Position numbers and translations under genes: made by a program. Below the pieces are notes generated by a model. That model saw nothing but the letters and a program-made list of their open reading frames with translations, was not told where the DNA came from and searched no databases. A stretch of 64,000 nucleotides of DNA from Prauserella endophytica (GTDB taxonomy: Bacteria; Actinomycetota; Actinomycetes; Mycobacteriales; Pseudonocardiaceae). The first letter of the stretch is position 1. The number at the start of each line of letters is the position of its first letter. The DNA lies in contig NZ_SWMS01000001.1 in the NCBI RefSeq assembly GCF_005146945.1, positions 682,001-746,000 on the forward strand, given 5' to 3'. Below are positions 17,358 to 27,195 of the stretch, in pieces.

Positions 17358-18311
17358 TCAGGCGACGCGGCGGCGGTAGGCGATTCCCGCGGCGACGGCT
17401 CCGGCGACCGCGCCGGCTCCGAGCACCGACGGCACTCCGATCTTCGCGGCCTTGCGACCAGTGCGGAAGTCGCGGATCTCCCAGCCCCGGCCGCGCGCGA
17501 CCTCGCGCAGCCCGGAGTCCGGGTTGACCGCCACGGCGGTGCCGACGACCGAGAGCATCGGCACGTCGTTCTGCGAGTCCGAGTACGCCGTGCAGCGGCG
17601 CAGGTTCAACCCCTCGCGGGCGGCCAGCGCGCGCACGGCGTGTGCCTTCGCCCTGCCGTGCAGCAGGTCCCCCACGAGCCGCCCGGTGTACACGCCGTCG
17701 ACGCTCTCCGCGACGGTGCCCAGCGCGCCGGTGAGCCCGAGCCGCCGCGCGATGATCGCGGCCAGCTCGACGGGCGTCGCCGTCACGAGCCACACGCGCT
17801 GGCCCGCGTCGAGGTGCATCTGGGCGAGTGCACGCGTGCCGGACCAGATCTTGTCGGACATCAGCTCGTCGTAGATCTCCTCGCCCACGGCCACCATCTC
17901 GTCGACGGTTCGTCCCGCCACAAAGGACAGTGCCTGCTCGCGGCTGGACTGCATGCCCTGCTTGTCCTCGCGCCCTCCGATGCGGAACTTCACCTGCTGC
18001 CAGGCGAATCCGGCGAGGTCGGAGGTGGTGAAGTACTTGCGCGCGGCGAGTCCTCGCGCGAAGTGGAAGATCGACGCGCCCATCATCATCGTGTTGTCGA
18101 CGTCGAAGAACGCCGCCGCGGTGAGGTCGGGCGGAGCCGGTGGGGGAGCGAGTTCACCGCCCTCGGGCGCCGGGACCTCGAGGGTCGCCAACTGCGCGGC
18201 TTCCATGGCCACGGCAGCGTCAGCCGAGGCTTCGCCTGCCAGTGCGGCGAGCCGCTCGCGTTCGTGCCCCTTACCGCGGGCCCGCCACAGTGCCACGCAC
18301 ACCGCCTCCAC
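17358..18311 (-). CDS. HAD-IB family phosphatase (SerB-like)
   Basis: HAD superfamily subfamily IB hydrolase of 317 residues. Motif I is FFDVDNT with nucleophile Asp70 and Asp72, motif II is [11 protein letters not shown], and motif IV is [12 protein letters not shown]. The cap region carries many aromatic residues ([14 protein letters not shown]). The C-terminus ends in a short Ala/Gly-rich hydrophobic segment, a possible membrane anchor. It corresponds to mycobacterial SerB1 (Rv0505c), but phosphoserine specificity is not proven. In Streptomyces a similar HAD gene lies near bldN, as it does here. Confidence 0.82.
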   Translation of the reverse strand: MEAVCVALWRARGKGHERERLAALAGEASADAAVAMEAAQLATLEVPAPEGGELAPPPAPPDLTAAAFFDVDNTMMMGASIFHFARGLAARKYFTTSDLAGFAWQQVKFRIGGREDKQGMQSSREQALSFVAGRTVDEMVAVGEEIYDELMSDKIWSGTRALAQMHLDAGQRVWLVTATPVELAAIIARRLGLTGALGTVAESVDGVYTGRLVGDLLHGRAKAHAVRALAAREGLNLRRCTAYSDSQNDVPMLSVVGTAVAVNPDSGLREVARGRGWEIRDFRTGRKAAKIGVPSVLGAGAVAGAVAAGIAYRRRVA

Positions 18312-18371
18312 GTTCGAGTTGCACTCCGGTGCTGTGCACAGAGTAGCGAGGATACAACTGACGGCGGAGCG

Positions 18372-19448
18372 CTATCCGATGCTCACCCCCGGCAGTCCCG
18401 GCAGTAGCGGCGGAATGGACACGACCGGGGCCGGCGGGACGGTCGAGTCGGGCAGCCGTGGCCCCGTCGGCGCGGGGATGGGCGCGGGGACGGCGGTCTC
18501 GCTCGGCGTGGGCGCGGGCGTCGTCGGCGGCGGCGTCGGGGACGGCGTGACCACGGGCTCGGTCGTGGAGGTTCCGGCGCTCCTCAGCGGTTGCATCGCG
18601 GGTGACTCGGGTGGCTCGTAGGCGGGCGCGGGGACGGTGCCCGGTCGCCGGTACTCCCCGGCGCGCAGACTCTCCGGCAGGCCACACGTCCCCGTGGCGG
18701 GCAGCGCGCCCAGCTCGTCGAAGCTGCCCGAGGTGATCTCGTAGCAGCCCATCCGGTCGCTCAGTGCTGTGACGCGCTGGCGGACCCTGGTCAGCAGCTC
18801 CGCCGGTTCGGCGGCATCGGTGATATCCGCAGGGAGCACGGCGTGCAGCGCCGCGAGCCTGCTCGACTGCCGCGCCGCCCAGCCGCCCAGCGGCGCGAGC
18901 TGCCGTCCGTCCGAGCTGGTCGCCAGCGCGGTGAGCTGGACGACCCCGGCCCGTGTGTCACCGGTGAAGTCGGCCATGCCGATCGCGTACGCCCGTTCGT
19001 CGAACCGTCCTCGCTCGACGAGCACGGTCAGCTCGTCGATGCGGCGCTCGGCGTACTCGAGATGTTTGAGCCCCCTGGCCTCGTCGTCGAAGGTCAGCTC
19101 CAGCACGGCCGTCTCGCGCAGGCGCTTGAGGTCGTAGAGCGTCTCGCCGGGCAGGGCGTCGTCGGAGAGCAGCAGGGCGAGCCCGGACACGGCGAAGAGC
19201 AGCGCCATCAGTGCCGCGACGACGGGCACCGTGCGCGGCCGGCGCCTTGGCCGCCGCCCGGACGCCTCGATCCGGCCCGCGATGCGTGTGCGGGCCTCGT
19301 CGTCCAGTGCGGTGTCGGCGCCGAGTCTGCGCAGGGCCGCCACCACGGCCAGCTCGTCGCTGAACTCGTGCCCGTGCCCGTGCTCGACCGCGCGAGCGAA
19401 GCGCTCGTGTTCCCCGCGCCCCTGGCGCGGCCACGGAGGCCTCCACAT
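18372..19448 (-). CDS. rsbN: RsbN-like membrane anti-sigma factor (DUF5667)
   Basis: Single-pass membrane protein of 358 residues. The N-terminal cytoplasmic part (28-65) has the helical DELAVVAALRRLGADTALDD region expected to hold the sigma factor. A membrane helix spans about 74-95, followed by PGETLYDLKRLRE, the hallmark of DUF5667. The extracytoplasmic domain runs to about 260 and ends in a Pro/Thr/Ser-rich tail. No zinc-binding HxxxCxxC is seen. The start has a GGGAGG site. It lies directly behind the BldN-like sigma gene, as in Streptomyces. The gene name is by analogy. Confidence 0.75.
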   Translation of the reverse strand: MWRPPWPRQGRGEHERFARAVEHGHGHEFSDELAVVAALRRLGADTALDDEARTRIAGRIEASGRRPRRRPRTVPVVAALMALLFAVSGLALLLSDDALPGETLYDLKRLRETAVLELTFDDEARGLKHLEYAERRIDELTVLVERGRFDERAYAIGMADFTGDTRAGVVQLTALATSSDGRQLAPLGGWAARQSSRLAALHAVLPADITDAAEPAELLTRVRQRVTALSDRMGCYEITSGSFDELGALPATGTCGLPESLRAGEYRRPGTVPAPAYEPPESPAMQPLRSAGTSTTEPVVTPSPTPPPTTPAPTPSETAVPAPIPAPTGPRLPDSTVPPAPVVSIPPLLPGLPGVSIG

Positions 19449-19523
19449 GTCGCGCGCCTCCCGGCCTGCTCCGCCGAATCCTTCGCACTGGCAACGATCG
19501 GCGGGGTGCGGGGTTACGCGGAA

Positions 19524-20177
19524 TCAGCGCAGGCCGGTGGGCAGGAGTTTCGCGAGCCTGCGGACGGCGCGGTGCTGCAGCGCCTTCACGGCGCCTTCGT
19601 TGCGCTGCATGATCTGCGCGGTCTCGGACACCGAGAAGCCCTGGATGAACCGCAGGATGATGCATTCCCGCTGGTCGTCGCCGAGTCCGGCGATGCAGCG
19701 CAGCAGTTCGTCGTTGGTGGTCTTGCTGATCACCTGCTGCTCGGGGCCCGGCGAGTGCTGCGCGGAGGAGCCGAAGGGCTGCGTGCCGGATTCGGTCACC
19801 TCGTCGGTGACGATCTCCAGGCGGAACCGGCTCGACTTCACGTGGTCGAGCACCAGGTTGCGGGCGATCGTCGTGAACCACGCGCCGACGTCTCGGCCCT
19901 GGTACGAGATCGACGTGATCCGGCGCAGTGCGCGCAGGAACGTCTCGCTGGTGACGTCCTCCGCGAGGTGACGGTCGCCGACCCGCAGCAGGACGTAGCG
20001 GTACACCCAGTCGACGTAGCGGTCGTAGAGCTTGCCGAAGGCAGCGGTGTCGCCGCTCTGCGCCGCGCGCACCAGGTCCCAGTTCTCGTCGACGCTCGCG
20101 TCGACGGGGGCGGCGCTCTCCACCGCACGGAGCCTCGCAGGCCCGGGACCTGCCGCAACAGCGATCGGCATGCTCAT
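19524..20177 (-). CDS. bldN: ECF sigma factor of the BldN type
   Basis: ECF RNA polymerase sigma factor of 217 residues. Sigma region 2 covers about 35-105 (AFGKLYDRYVDWVYRY, AEDVTSETFLRALRRI, GAWFTTIARNLVLDHVKS). Region 4 covers about 150-210 (FIQGFSVSETAQIMQRNEGAVKALQHRA). The strong match in YQGRDVGAWF and GPEQQV, and the cluster with a DUF5667 anti-sigma and with rex-hem genes, point to BldN, which controls aerial development in Streptomyces. The N-terminal extension is only about 30 residues, shorter than the Streptomyces pro-sequence. The start has a GGAGGAGG site. Confidence 0.78.
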   Translation of the reverse strand: MSMPIAVAAGPGPARLRAVESAAPVDASVDENWDLVRAAQSGDTAAFGKLYDRYVDWVYRYVLLRVGDRHLAEDVTSETFLRALRRITSISYQGRDVGAWFTTIARNLVLDHVKSSRFRLEIVTDEVTESGTQPFGSSAQHSPGPEQQVISKTTNDELLRCIAGLGDDQRECIILRFIQGFSVSETAQIMQRNEGAVKALQHRAVRRLAKLLPTGLR

Positions 20178-20369
20178 CGTGTTGCACCTCCTCCGGGCCC
20201 GTTCCCGGACTCCGCGTGATCATCGCCACTACGTCGCCTGACGGAGCATACGCGTTGTTACCGCGAAGTAGGTAGTGGTGTCTCCATTGCGAAAAGGAGA
20301 CGAGGTCAAAACCACCTTGTGACGTCGCTCTCGGCTGGCACACTGGCCGGTGATCGAAAGGGGCTGGTT

Positions 20370-21890
20370 GTGGCTGCTGGGGCAGGCAGTGTCGCCGAAG
20401 TCGCCAACGTCGCGGACCTCGTCGCCGCGAACTCGCGCGAGCGGCCGGGAGCGACCGCGCTCGTCGACACCGTGGCCGAGACCACACTGACCTGGGCGGA
20501 ACTCGACGCCGCCGTGGACACGCAGGCACGCCGCCTGCTCGAGGCCGGGCTGAGCCCCGGCGACCGCGTCGCGCTACGCCTGCCGACCTCCTCGGAGTTC
20601 GCGGTGTCCTTCTTCGCGGTGGCCAGGGCAGGCGGCATCGCCGTGCCCCTGTCGCCGCAGGCGCCGGAGGGCGAGTGGCGGCCCGTGCTCGCCGACAGCG
20701 GGACCCGGTTGCTCGTCGGCGCCGCCCCCGGGGAGCACGCCGACGTGCGGGTGCTGGAACCGGCGATCGACCCCTCGGCCGGCGAGCCGGTAGCGCCCAC
20801 CAGGGCGGGCGAGGACGTCGCCGCGCTGTTCTACACCTCGGGCACCACCGGACCGCCGCGAGGCGTGATGCTGACGCATCGCGCGCTGCTCGCCAACGTC
20901 GCCCAGCTCGGACGGCTGCAACCGCCCCTGGCCGACCATGGCGACCGCCTGTTCGTGGCCATCCCGCTGCACCACATCTACGGGCTCGGGCCGGGCCTGC
21001 TCAACGCCGTCGCCGCCGGGGCGACCACCGTGCTCGCGCAGCGGTTCGACGCGCAGAAGGCGCTCGCCGCGTGCGCCGCCCACCGCGTGACCGTGATCGT
21101 CGGTGTGCCCGCGATGTACACCGAGCTCGCCGCGCTGCCGGCCGACGAGGTCGGCGAGTCGCTCTCGACCGTCCGACTGCTCGTGTCGGGTGCCGCGCCG
21201 CTGCACCCGAAGGTGCTCGCCGCCATCCGGGGCGCGACGGGGCTGGCCGTGTTCGAGGGCTACGGGCTCACCGAGGCCGCGCCCGTGGTGACGTCCACGC
21301 TGGTCACCGGCTACGCCAAACCGGGATCGGTCGGCCGCCCGCTGCCCGGCGTCGAGCTGCGGCTCGTGGACAGCGACGGCACCCCGGGCCCGGTGCCGCT
21401 CGACCCCGAGGACCCGGCCGACGCGTTCGCCGACGACACCGGCGGCACCGGACTGGTCGCGGTGCGCGGGCGGAACCTGTTCAGCGGGTACTGGCCCGAC
21501 GGCGCGCACGGGCCGGACGACGAGGGCTGGTTCCGCACCGGCGACGTCGGCTACATCGACGTGGACGGCGACCTGCACCTGGTCGACCGCGCCAACGACC
21601 TGATCATCGTCAACGGCTTCAACGTGTTCCCGCACGAGGTGGAGGACGTGATCGGCGCCCTGCCAGAGGTCGCCGAGGTCGCGGTGGTCGGGGTGCTGGA
21701 CGAGCGCAGCGGCGAGGCGGTGAAGGCCGTGGTCGTGCCGAAGCCGGGTGCGGCGCTGTCGGAGCAGCAGGTGGTGGACGCGTGCACGGCCACGCTCGCG
21801 GCGTACAAGGTGCCGCGCACGGTCGAGTTCGCGGAGACGTTGCCTCATTCGTCGGTCGGCAAGCTGCGCCGGTTCCGGTTGCGGGGATGA
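20370..21890 (+). CDS. AMP-dependent acyl-CoA synthetase/ligase
   Basis: ANL-superfamily ligase of 506 residues that activates a carboxylic acid through an acyl-adenylate, probably to a CoA ester. The P-loop-like A3 motif is FYTSGTTGPPRG. Later motifs are EGYGLTEAAPV, GWFRTGDVGYID and DLIIVNGFNVFPHEVE, and the catalytic lysine lies near the end in SSVGKLRRFRLRG. No carrier domain is fused. The GTG at 20370 is chosen because GAAAGGGG lies about 6 nt before it; a GTG at 20319 is in frame but lacks such a site. The substrate is not predictable. Confidence 0.85.
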   Translation: MAAGAGSVAEVANVADLVAANSRERPGATALVDTVAETTLTWAELDAAVDTQARRLLEAGLSPGDRVALRLPTSSEFAVSFFAVARAGGIAVPLSPQAPEGEWRPVLADSGTRLLVGAAPGEHADVRVLEPAIDPSAGEPVAPTRAGEDVAALFYTSGTTGPPRGVMLTHRALLANVAQLGRLQPPLADHGDRLFVAIPLHHIYGLGPGLLNAVAAGATTVLAQRFDAQKALAACAAHRVTVIVGVPAMYTELAALPADEVGESLSTVRLLVSGAAPLHPKVLAAIRGATGLAVFEGYGLTEAAPVVTSTLVTGYAKPGSVGRPLPGVELRLVDSDGTPGPVPLDPEDPADAFADDTGGTGLVAVRGRNLFSGYWPDGAHGPDDEGWFRTGDVGYIDVDGDLHLVDRANDLIIVNGFNVFPHEVEDVIGALPEVAEVAVVGVLDERSGEAVKAVVVPKPGAALSEQQVVDACTATLAAYKVPRTVEFAETLPHSSVGKLRRFRLRG

Positions 21891-21897
21891 TGGAGCC

Positions 21898-22143
21898 ATG
21901 CATCGGGTGACCGTGATGACGAGGGTCGGCTGCCACGCGTGCGAGCACGCGGAGGAGGACGTGGCGCGGATCTGCGGCGAGCTCGGTGTCGAGTGGACCA
22001 CGGCCGACGTCGACACCGACCCGGAGTGGCGGGCCGAGTACGGCGACCGCGTACCGGTGATCCTCGTGGACGGCGAGGAGCACGGGTACTGGAAGGTCGA
22101 GGAGGACCGGTTGCGGGCGGCGCTGCGCTCGCCAGGGTCGTAA
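21898..22143 (+). CDS. glutaredoxin family protein
   Basis: Small thiol-disulfide protein of 81 residues with a thioredoxin fold. The redox motif is Cys12-His-Ala-Cys15 (RVGCHAC), and the cis-proline lies in RVPVILVDG. It matches mycobacterial Rv0508, which precedes hemA. In this mycothiol-producing lineage it may use mycothiol rather than glutathione, but that is inference. The ATG starts 7 nt behind the ligase gene, so the two are probably co-transcribed. Confidence 0.85.
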   Translation: MHRVTVMTRVGCHACEHAEEDVARICGELGVEWTTADVDTDPEWRAEYGDRVPVILVDGEEHGYWKVEEDRLRAALRSPGS

Positions 22144-22200
22144 GCCACTCGTAAGCGCCGGAAGGCAGTCCGGAAGCCGTTCGGCGCCGAACATGGGGAC

Positions 22201-23751
22201 ATGAGCGAAATCGCCGTCTCCGGACGCACCGACGGTCGCCTGCGGGCGTCGCACGCCGTGCTCTGCGGCCTGCTCGGCCTCGCCGCGGCATTGGCCGCGG
22301 GGCATCTCGTGGCGGCGTTCGTCGGCCGCAACGCCTCGCCGTACCTCGCGGTCGGCAACTCGGCGATCGACCTCACGCCCACCTGGCTGAAGGACTGGGC
22401 GGTGCGCACCTTCGGCACCGCCGACAAGCTCGTGCTGCTCAGCGGCATGGCCGTGGTGCTCGTGGCGGTGGCCGCGGGCGCGGGGCTGCTGTCGCGGCGG
22501 AGCCCGCTGGCCGGGACGGTGGTCATCGGGGTGTTCGGCGTGCTCGGCGGCATCGCGGTGTTCGCCCGGCCCGACCTCGGCCAGCTGGCGCTGGCCGCCC
22601 CCGCGGCGAGCCTCCTCGCGGGCCTGTGGACGTTCCGCTGGCTGCACGCGCGGGCGGCCGAGGACGAGGAGATCGGCTCGCCCGACCGGCGGCGGTTCCT
22701 GCTCGGCGCCGGTGCGGTCGCGGCCGGAGCCGGTTTGGTCGGCCTCGGCGGTCAGCTGCTCGGCTCCAGCCGCAGCGCGGACAGCTCGCGCGCGGCGGTC
22801 GGCGAGCTCGAACCGGCTCGGCGCGTGCCGCCCGTGCCCGCCGACGCCGACTTCACCAAGCTCGGCACGCCGTCGTTCCTCACGCCGAACGAGAGCTTCT
22901 ACCGCATCGACACCGCGCTGATCGTGCCGCAGGTCCGCGCCGAGGACTGGAGCCTGCGCGTCCATGGCCTGGTGGAGCGCGAGCTGACGTTCACCTACGG
23001 CGACATCCGCGGCCGCCGCCTCGTCGAGCGCACGATCACGATGTGTTGTGTGTCCAATGAGGTCGGTGGGCCGCTGATCTCCACCGCGAACTTCATCGGC
23101 GTCGACCTCGCGGAGCTGTTGCGTGAGGCCGGTGTCCAGCGCGGCGCGCAGCAGCTGTACTCCACGAGCACCGACGGCTGGACGTGCGGTACGCCACTGG
23201 ACGTTGTCCTCGAACCAGGAAGGGGCGCGTTGCTCGCGATCGGCATGAACGGCGAACCGCTGCCGGTGGAGCACGGTTTCCCCGCTCGCATGGTGGTTCC
23301 CGGGCTCTACGGGTACGTGTCGGGCACCAAGTGGGTCACCGACCTCGAGGTGACCACGTGGGAGGCGCGGCGGGCCTACTGGCTGGAGCGCGGCTGGGCC
23401 CGGGAGGCTCCCGTGAAGACGCAGTCGCGCATCGACTCGCCCAAGGGCTTCTCGACGTTGCCGCCCGGCCGCGTCGTGGTCGCCGGGATCGCGTGGGCAC
23501 AGCACACGGGCATCGAGAAGGTCGAGGTGCGGCTGGACCGTGGGCCGTGGCGGGAGGCCGAACTGTCCACAGTGGTCACCGACGACGCGTGGCGGATGTG
23601 GCAGGTCGCGCTCGACGTCACCGAGCCGGGCAGCCACCAGCTCGCCTGCCGTGCCACCGACAAGTCCGGGTACACGCAGACCGAGCGACGCGCTCCCGTG
23701 CTGCCCGACGGCGCGACCGGTTGGCACACGGTCACCTTCACCACGCGTTAG
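22201..23751 (+). CDS. membrane-anchored molybdopterin-dependent oxidoreductase (sulfite oxidase family)
   Basis: Protein of 516 residues. Four hydrophobic segments (about 17-41, 75-98, 103-122, 126-148) are followed by a twin-arginine-like sequence DRRRFLLGAG with its own hydrophobic stretch (about 162-190). The oxidoreductase molybdopterin domain begins near 220, with Cys282/Cys283 in TITMCCVSNEVGG at the place of the Mo-ligating cysteine. A C-terminal dimerisation Ig-like domain follows (about 410-515). The catalytic domain is therefore predicted outside the membrane. No heme domain is present; the electron partner and substrate are unknown. Confidence 0.85.
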   Translation: MSEIAVSGRTDGRLRASHAVLCGLLGLAAALAAGHLVAAFVGRNASPYLAVGNSAIDLTPTWLKDWAVRTFGTADKLVLLSGMAVVLVAVAAGAGLLSRRSPLAGTVVIGVFGVLGGIAVFARPDLGQLALAAPAASLLAGLWTFRWLHARAAEDEEIGSPDRRRFLLGAGAVAAGAGLVGLGGQLLGSSRSADSSRAAVGELEPARRVPPVPADADFTKLGTPSFLTPNESFYRIDTALIVPQVRAEDWSLRVHGLVERELTFTYGDIRGRRLVERTITMCCVSNEVGGPLISTANFIGVDLAELLREAGVQRGAQQLYSTSTDGWTCGTPLDVVLEPGRGALLAIGMNGEPLPVEHGFPARMVVPGLYGYVSGTKWVTDLEVTTWEARRAYWLERGWAREAPVKTQSRIDSPKGFSTLPPGRVVVAGIAWAQHTGIEKVEVRLDRGPWREAELSTVVTDDAWRMWQVALDVTEPGSHQLACRATDKSGYTQTERRAPVLPDGATGWHTVTFTTR

Positions 23752-23797
23752 CACCAAACCCTCCGCTGGGCGGCTCCGGGATGTGACCTGCCCCACC

Positions 23798-23852
23798 CGC
23801 AGTGAAGGCCACCCTCACTGCGTTGAACGCAGTGAGGGTGGCCTTCACTGCG
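23798..23852. repeat. perfect 55-nt interspersed palindrome
   Basis: Arms of 27 bp (23798-23824 and 23826-23852) are perfect reverse complements around a single central G. Core is AAGGCCACC/GGTGGCCTT with GCAGTGA ends. It lies 46 nt behind the oxidoreductase stop and upstream of the rex promoter, so it may insulate the two units. This is the most perfect copy in the window. Confidence 0.9.
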
Positions 23853-23925
23853 TTCGCCCGAAAATGGTGACAGCGCGTCAGAAAAGGGCTTCGCGCGGCG
23901 ATTTCAGGGGGTTAACCAGCCGCTT

Positions 23926-23941
23926 TGTGCCTGCGTTCACA
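23926..23941. promoter_or_regulatory. Rex operator (ROP) overlapping the rex promoter
   Basis: TGTGCCTGCGTTCACA matches the Rex operator TGTGAACNNNTTCACA, with one perfect half (TTCACA) and one degenerate half. It overlaps a possible promoter: TTGTGC at 23925-23930 and TACCGT at 23949-23954, spaced 18 nt. Rex autoregulates rex-hemACD in Streptomyces, so this is a predicted autoregulatory site. Confidence 0.7.
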
Positions 23942-24045
23942 AATGAACTACCGTATTGCCACCAAGCGCTGCGCCGGGTATCGAACACCGTCGCGCGCGC
24001 TCGGTCAAGGGTTGATCTCTCGAACTCGGCGACAGGAGAGCCAGC

Positions 24046-24882
24046 GTGGTGGCACAGCGGGGCCGGCGCAACGGAGCCGCCGCGCACAAGCGCACCCGAG
24101 GTGGAGCGACTCCCGACGCCGACAACGCCCCCACCGCCGAGATCCCCGCCGTCGCGGAGAACGGCGCCGACCCCGAGGTCCGCGCCAAGTCGATTCCCGA
24201 GGCCGCCGTCGCCCGCCTCGCCGTCTACCTGCGGATCCTCTCCGCGATGGCCGAGCAGGGCGCCACCACCGTCTCCAGCGAGGAGCTCTCCACCGCCGCC
24301 GGGGTCAACTCCGCCAAGCTCCGCAAGGACCTCTCCTACCTCGGCTCCTACGGCACACGTGGCGTTGGTTACGAGGTCGCCGTCCTCGTCGGCCAGATCG
24401 AGCGCGTGCTGGGTCTCACACGCCAGCACAAGGTCGCCGTCGTGGGAATCGGTAACCTCGGACATGCGTTGGCCAACTACGGTGGCTTCCCCGGAAGGGG
24501 TTTCCCGGTCGAGGCGCTCTTCGACATCGACCCGGACCTGATCGGGGTGCCGGTGGGCGGCATTCCGGTGACACACCTCGACGACATCCCGCAGGTGTGC
24601 GCCGATCGCCAGATCTCCATCGGGGTCATCGCGACGCCGCCAGCCGCAGCTCAGACGGTGTGCGACCGGCTCGTCGCCGGCGGGGTGCAGTGCATCCTGA
24701 ACTTCGCTCCGGTGGTGCTGCAAGTGCCGGAACATGTCGAGGTGCGAAAGGTCGACCTGGCTGTGGAACTGCAGATCCTGTCCTTCCACGTCGCTCGGAG
24801 GGCGGACAACGAGCCGAACGGCAAGGTGGCCGACTCGGCCGTCAACAGCGCAGCCGGCAACGGGGCGGTGGTGTCGTCGTGA
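24046..24882 (+). CDS. rex: redox-sensing transcriptional repressor Rex
   Basis: Repressor that senses the NADH/NAD+ ratio; 278 residues. The first 48 residues are a polar, lineage-specific extension. The winged helix follows ([20 protein letters not shown] with SYGTRGVGY as wing), then a Rossmann domain with [17 protein letters not shown] binding releases it from DNA. The GTG start has AGGAGA 5 nt upstream. It heads rex-hemA-hemC-hemD as in Streptomyces. Two strong sites for it lie before nuoA in this window. Confidence 0.95.
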   Translation: MVAQRGRRNGAAAHKRTRGGATPDADNAPTAEIPAVAENGADPEVRAKSIPEAAVARLAVYLRILSAMAEQGATTVSSEELSTAAGVNSAKLRKDLSYLGSYGTRGVGYEVAVLVGQIERVLGLTRQHKVAVVGIGNLGHALANYGGFPGRGFPVEALFDIDPDLIGVPVGGIPVTHLDDIPQVCADRQISIGVIATPPAAAQTVCDRLVAGGVQCILNFAPVVLQVPEHVEVRKVDLAVELQILSFHVARRADNEPNGKVADSAVNSAAGNGAVVSS

Positions 24883-26210
24883 GCATCCTGGCGATCGGGC
24901 TGTCCCACCGGACCGCCGACCTCACCACGCTCGAGCGCGCCGCCGTGCCCGCCGCCGAGCTGGGCAAGGTGCTGCACGAACTCCAGCAGACCGACCACGT
25001 GTCCGAGGTCATGCTGCTGTCGACCTGCAACCGCATCGAGGTCTACGCCGTCGTCGAGACGTTCCACGGCGGCCTCGCCGACATCTCCGAGGTTCTCGCC
25101 CGCCAGGCCGGCATGGAGGCGCAGGAGCTCTACGACAACTTCTACGTGCACTACGCGGGGGCCGCGGTGGAGCACGTGTTCTCCGTCGCATCCGGGCTCG
25201 ACTCGATGGTCGTCGGTGAGACCCAGATCCTCGGCCAGGTCCGCTCCGCCTACGCCACGGCCCGCGAGGCGGGCACGGTCGGCCGCGTACTGCACGAGCT
25301 GGTGCAGACGACGCTGCGCGTCGGCAAGCGCGTGCACACCGAGACGGGCCTCGACGCGCTCGGCGCTTCGGTGGTCTCCGAGGCGCTCGCCGCCGCCGGT
25401 GAGCTGGCCGGGCGGCGCGCGCTGATCGTCGGAGCCGGTTCCATGGGCGCGCTCGCGGCCTCGCAGCTGCGCAAGGCTGGCATCGGCGACATCGCCGTGG
25501 CCAACCGCACACTCGCCAACGCCGAGCGCCTCGCCGCGTCGGTCGCCGAGCACGGCGTGCCCGCACGCGCCGTGCCGATGGCCGGGCTCGCCGACGCGCT
25601 CGCGCAGGCCGACGTCGTGGTGGCGTGCACCGGAGCCAAGGGTGCCGTGCTCGGTGTCGAGCACGTCGCGCCTCGCGCGGACGCCCCCGTGGTGATCTGC
25701 GACCTCGGCCTGCCGCGGGACGTCGAGCCCGCCGTCGCCGACGTGGCCGGTATCAGCGTCGTCGACCTCGAGACCGTCCGCCGCCGGATGAGTGAGTCCG
25801 GCGGGGGCACCACCGAGCGGCAGACCGCGAAGGCAGCCGGCATCGTGCTCGACGAGGTGCGCGCTTACCTGGCCGGTCAGCGCAGCTCCGCCGTCACGCC
25901 CACCGTGACCGCGCTGCGCAAGCGCGCCGCCGAGGTGGTGGACGCCGAACTGCTGCGTCTCGACAACCGGCTGCCCGAGCTCGACGCGGCCGTCCGCGAC
26001 GAGCTGGGCCGCACGGTCCGCCGGGTCGTGGACAAACTCCTGCACGCACCCACGGTGCGCGTGAAGCAACTCGCCGCCGAGACGCAGGACACCGACTACG
26101 CCAACGCGCTGCGCGAGCTGTTCGAGCTCGACCCGCAGGCGCCGAGCATCGTGTCCAGCCCCTCGGCAGGCTCCAAGCACGATCAGATCGACGGTGACAA
26201 GCGTGGCTGA
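24879..26210 (+). CDS. hemA: glutamyl-tRNA reductase
   Basis: First enzyme of C5-pathway tetrapyrrole synthesis, reducing glutamyl-tRNA(Glu) to glutamate-1-semialdehyde with NADPH; 443 residues. The catalytic cysteine is Cys50 in STCNRIEVY, the NADPH loop is [10 protein letters not shown], and [15 protein letters not shown] is the family signature. A C-terminal helical dimerisation domain follows. The GTG overlaps the rex stop by 4 nt, so heme synthesis starts in the same transcript as the redox sensor. The partner HemL is encoded 7 kb downstream. Confidence 0.96.
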   Translation: MSILAIGLSHRTADLTTLERAAVPAAELGKVLHELQQTDHVSEVMLLSTCNRIEVYAVVETFHGGLADISEVLARQAGMEAQELYDNFYVHYAGAAVEHVFSVASGLDSMVVGETQILGQVRSAYATAREAGTVGRVLHELVQTTLRVGKRVHTETGLDALGASVVSEALAAAGELAGRRALIVGAGSMGALAASQLRKAGIGDIAVANRTLANAERLAASVAEHGVPARAVPMAGLADALAQADVVVACTGAKGAVLGVEHVAPRADAPVVICDLGLPRDVEPAVADVAGISVVDLETVRRRMSESGGGTTERQTAKAAGIVLDEVRAYLAGQRSSAVTPTVTALRKRAAEVVDAELLRLDNRLPELDAAVRDELGRTVRRVVDKLLHAPTVRVKQLAAETQDTDYANALRELFELDPQAPSIVSSPSAGSKHDQIDGDKRG

Positions 26211-27195
26211 CAGTCCCTCCCGCCGCCCGACCGCCTCCCCTGGCGGAGCCGCTGCGCGGCGCAGTGTTATCCGGATCGGCACCCGCGGCAGCAAGCTTGC
26301 CGTGGCGCAGACCGGAACCATCGCGAAGAAGCTCGAGGACGCGGGCCAGCGCGTCGAGATCGTCACGGTGTCGACGCCGGGCGACCGGTCGAGCGCCCCG
26401 ATCGCCGAGATCGGCGTGGGTGTGTTCACCTCCGCGTTGCGGGAGGCGCTGCTGGCCAAGCAGGTCGACGTGGCCGTTCACTCGTACAAGGACCTGCCGA
26501 CCGCACCCGAGCACGGGATCTCGCTCGCGGCCGTGCCGCCGCGCGAGGACCCGAGGGACGCGCTGATCGCCCGCGACGGCCTCACCCTCGGGGAGCTGCC
26601 GCCCGGCTCGGTCATCGGCACCGGCTCGCCGCGCCGTACCGCACAGCTGCGTGCGCTCGGACTCGGCCTGGAGGTCGTGCCGATCCGCGGCAACATCGAC
26701 ACCCGGATCGGCAAGGTGACCTCCGGCGAGCTGGACGCCGTGGTGCTCGCGCGCGCCGGCCTTTCCAGGGTGGGCAGGCTCGACGTGATCACCGAGACGC
26801 TCGACCCGATCCAGCTGCTGCCCGCCCCCGCGCAGGGTGCGCTGGCTGTCGAGACCCGCGTCGACGACGTGGACACCGAACACCTGCTTCAGTCCATTGT
26901 GGATGACGAAGCGACACGGGCGGCCGTTGCCGCTGAGCGGGCTATGCTGGCCGCGCTCGAGGCCGGTTGCAGCGCGCCCGTCGGCGCACTGGCCGATGTC
27001 GTGGAGGACCTGGACGGTGATGGGGCTGTGATCGAACGCCTCTCCCTGCGTGGGATCGCCGCCACCGGGGTCGAAGGTGACTCCATCCAGATCCTCCGTG
27101 CCTCGGCCATCGCCGAGAAACACGAAGCGGACAAGCTCGGCCGCGACCTGGCCGCCGAGCTGCTCGACCTCGGTGCCGGGGCCCTGTCCCGCTGA
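26194..27195 (+). CDS. hemC: porphobilinogen deaminase (hydroxymethylbilane synthase)
   Basis: Joins four porphobilinogen units into hydroxymethylbilane; 333 residues. The conserved N-terminal [15 protein letters not shown] begins at residue 26. Cys259 in [10 protein letters not shown] is the dipyrromethane attachment site. Usual family members start at MIRIGTRG, so there is an extra N-terminal tail of about 24 residues; no start codon is available closer. The start could be GTG 26194 or GTG 26203. It overlaps hemA by 17 nt. Confidence 0.95.
   Translation: MTSVADSPSRRPTASPGGAAARRSVIRIGTRGSKLAVAQTGTIAKKLEDAGQRVEIVTVSTPGDRSSAPIAEIGVGVFTSALREALLAKQVDVAVHSYKDLPTAPEHGISLAAVPPREDPRDALIARDGLTLGELPPGSVIGTGSPRRTAQLRALGLGLEVVPIRGNIDTRIGKVTSGELDAVVLARAGLSRVGRLDVITETLDPIQLLPAPAQGALAVETRVDDVDTEHLLQSIVDDEATRAAVAAERAMLAALEAGCSAPVGALADVVEDLDGDGAVIERLSLRGIAATGVEGDSIQILRASAIAEKHEADKLGRDLAAELLDLGAGALSR

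Noticed and set aside
20317-20330. TTGTGACG as a Rex operator before the ligase gene
   Set aside because: Single half-site without the inverted partner.
21619-23796. Minus-strand open frame of 725 codons
   Set aside because: It mirrors the ligase, glutaredoxin and oxidoreductase genes on the plus strand. High GC removes stop codons on the opposite strand; no domain or start signal is seen.
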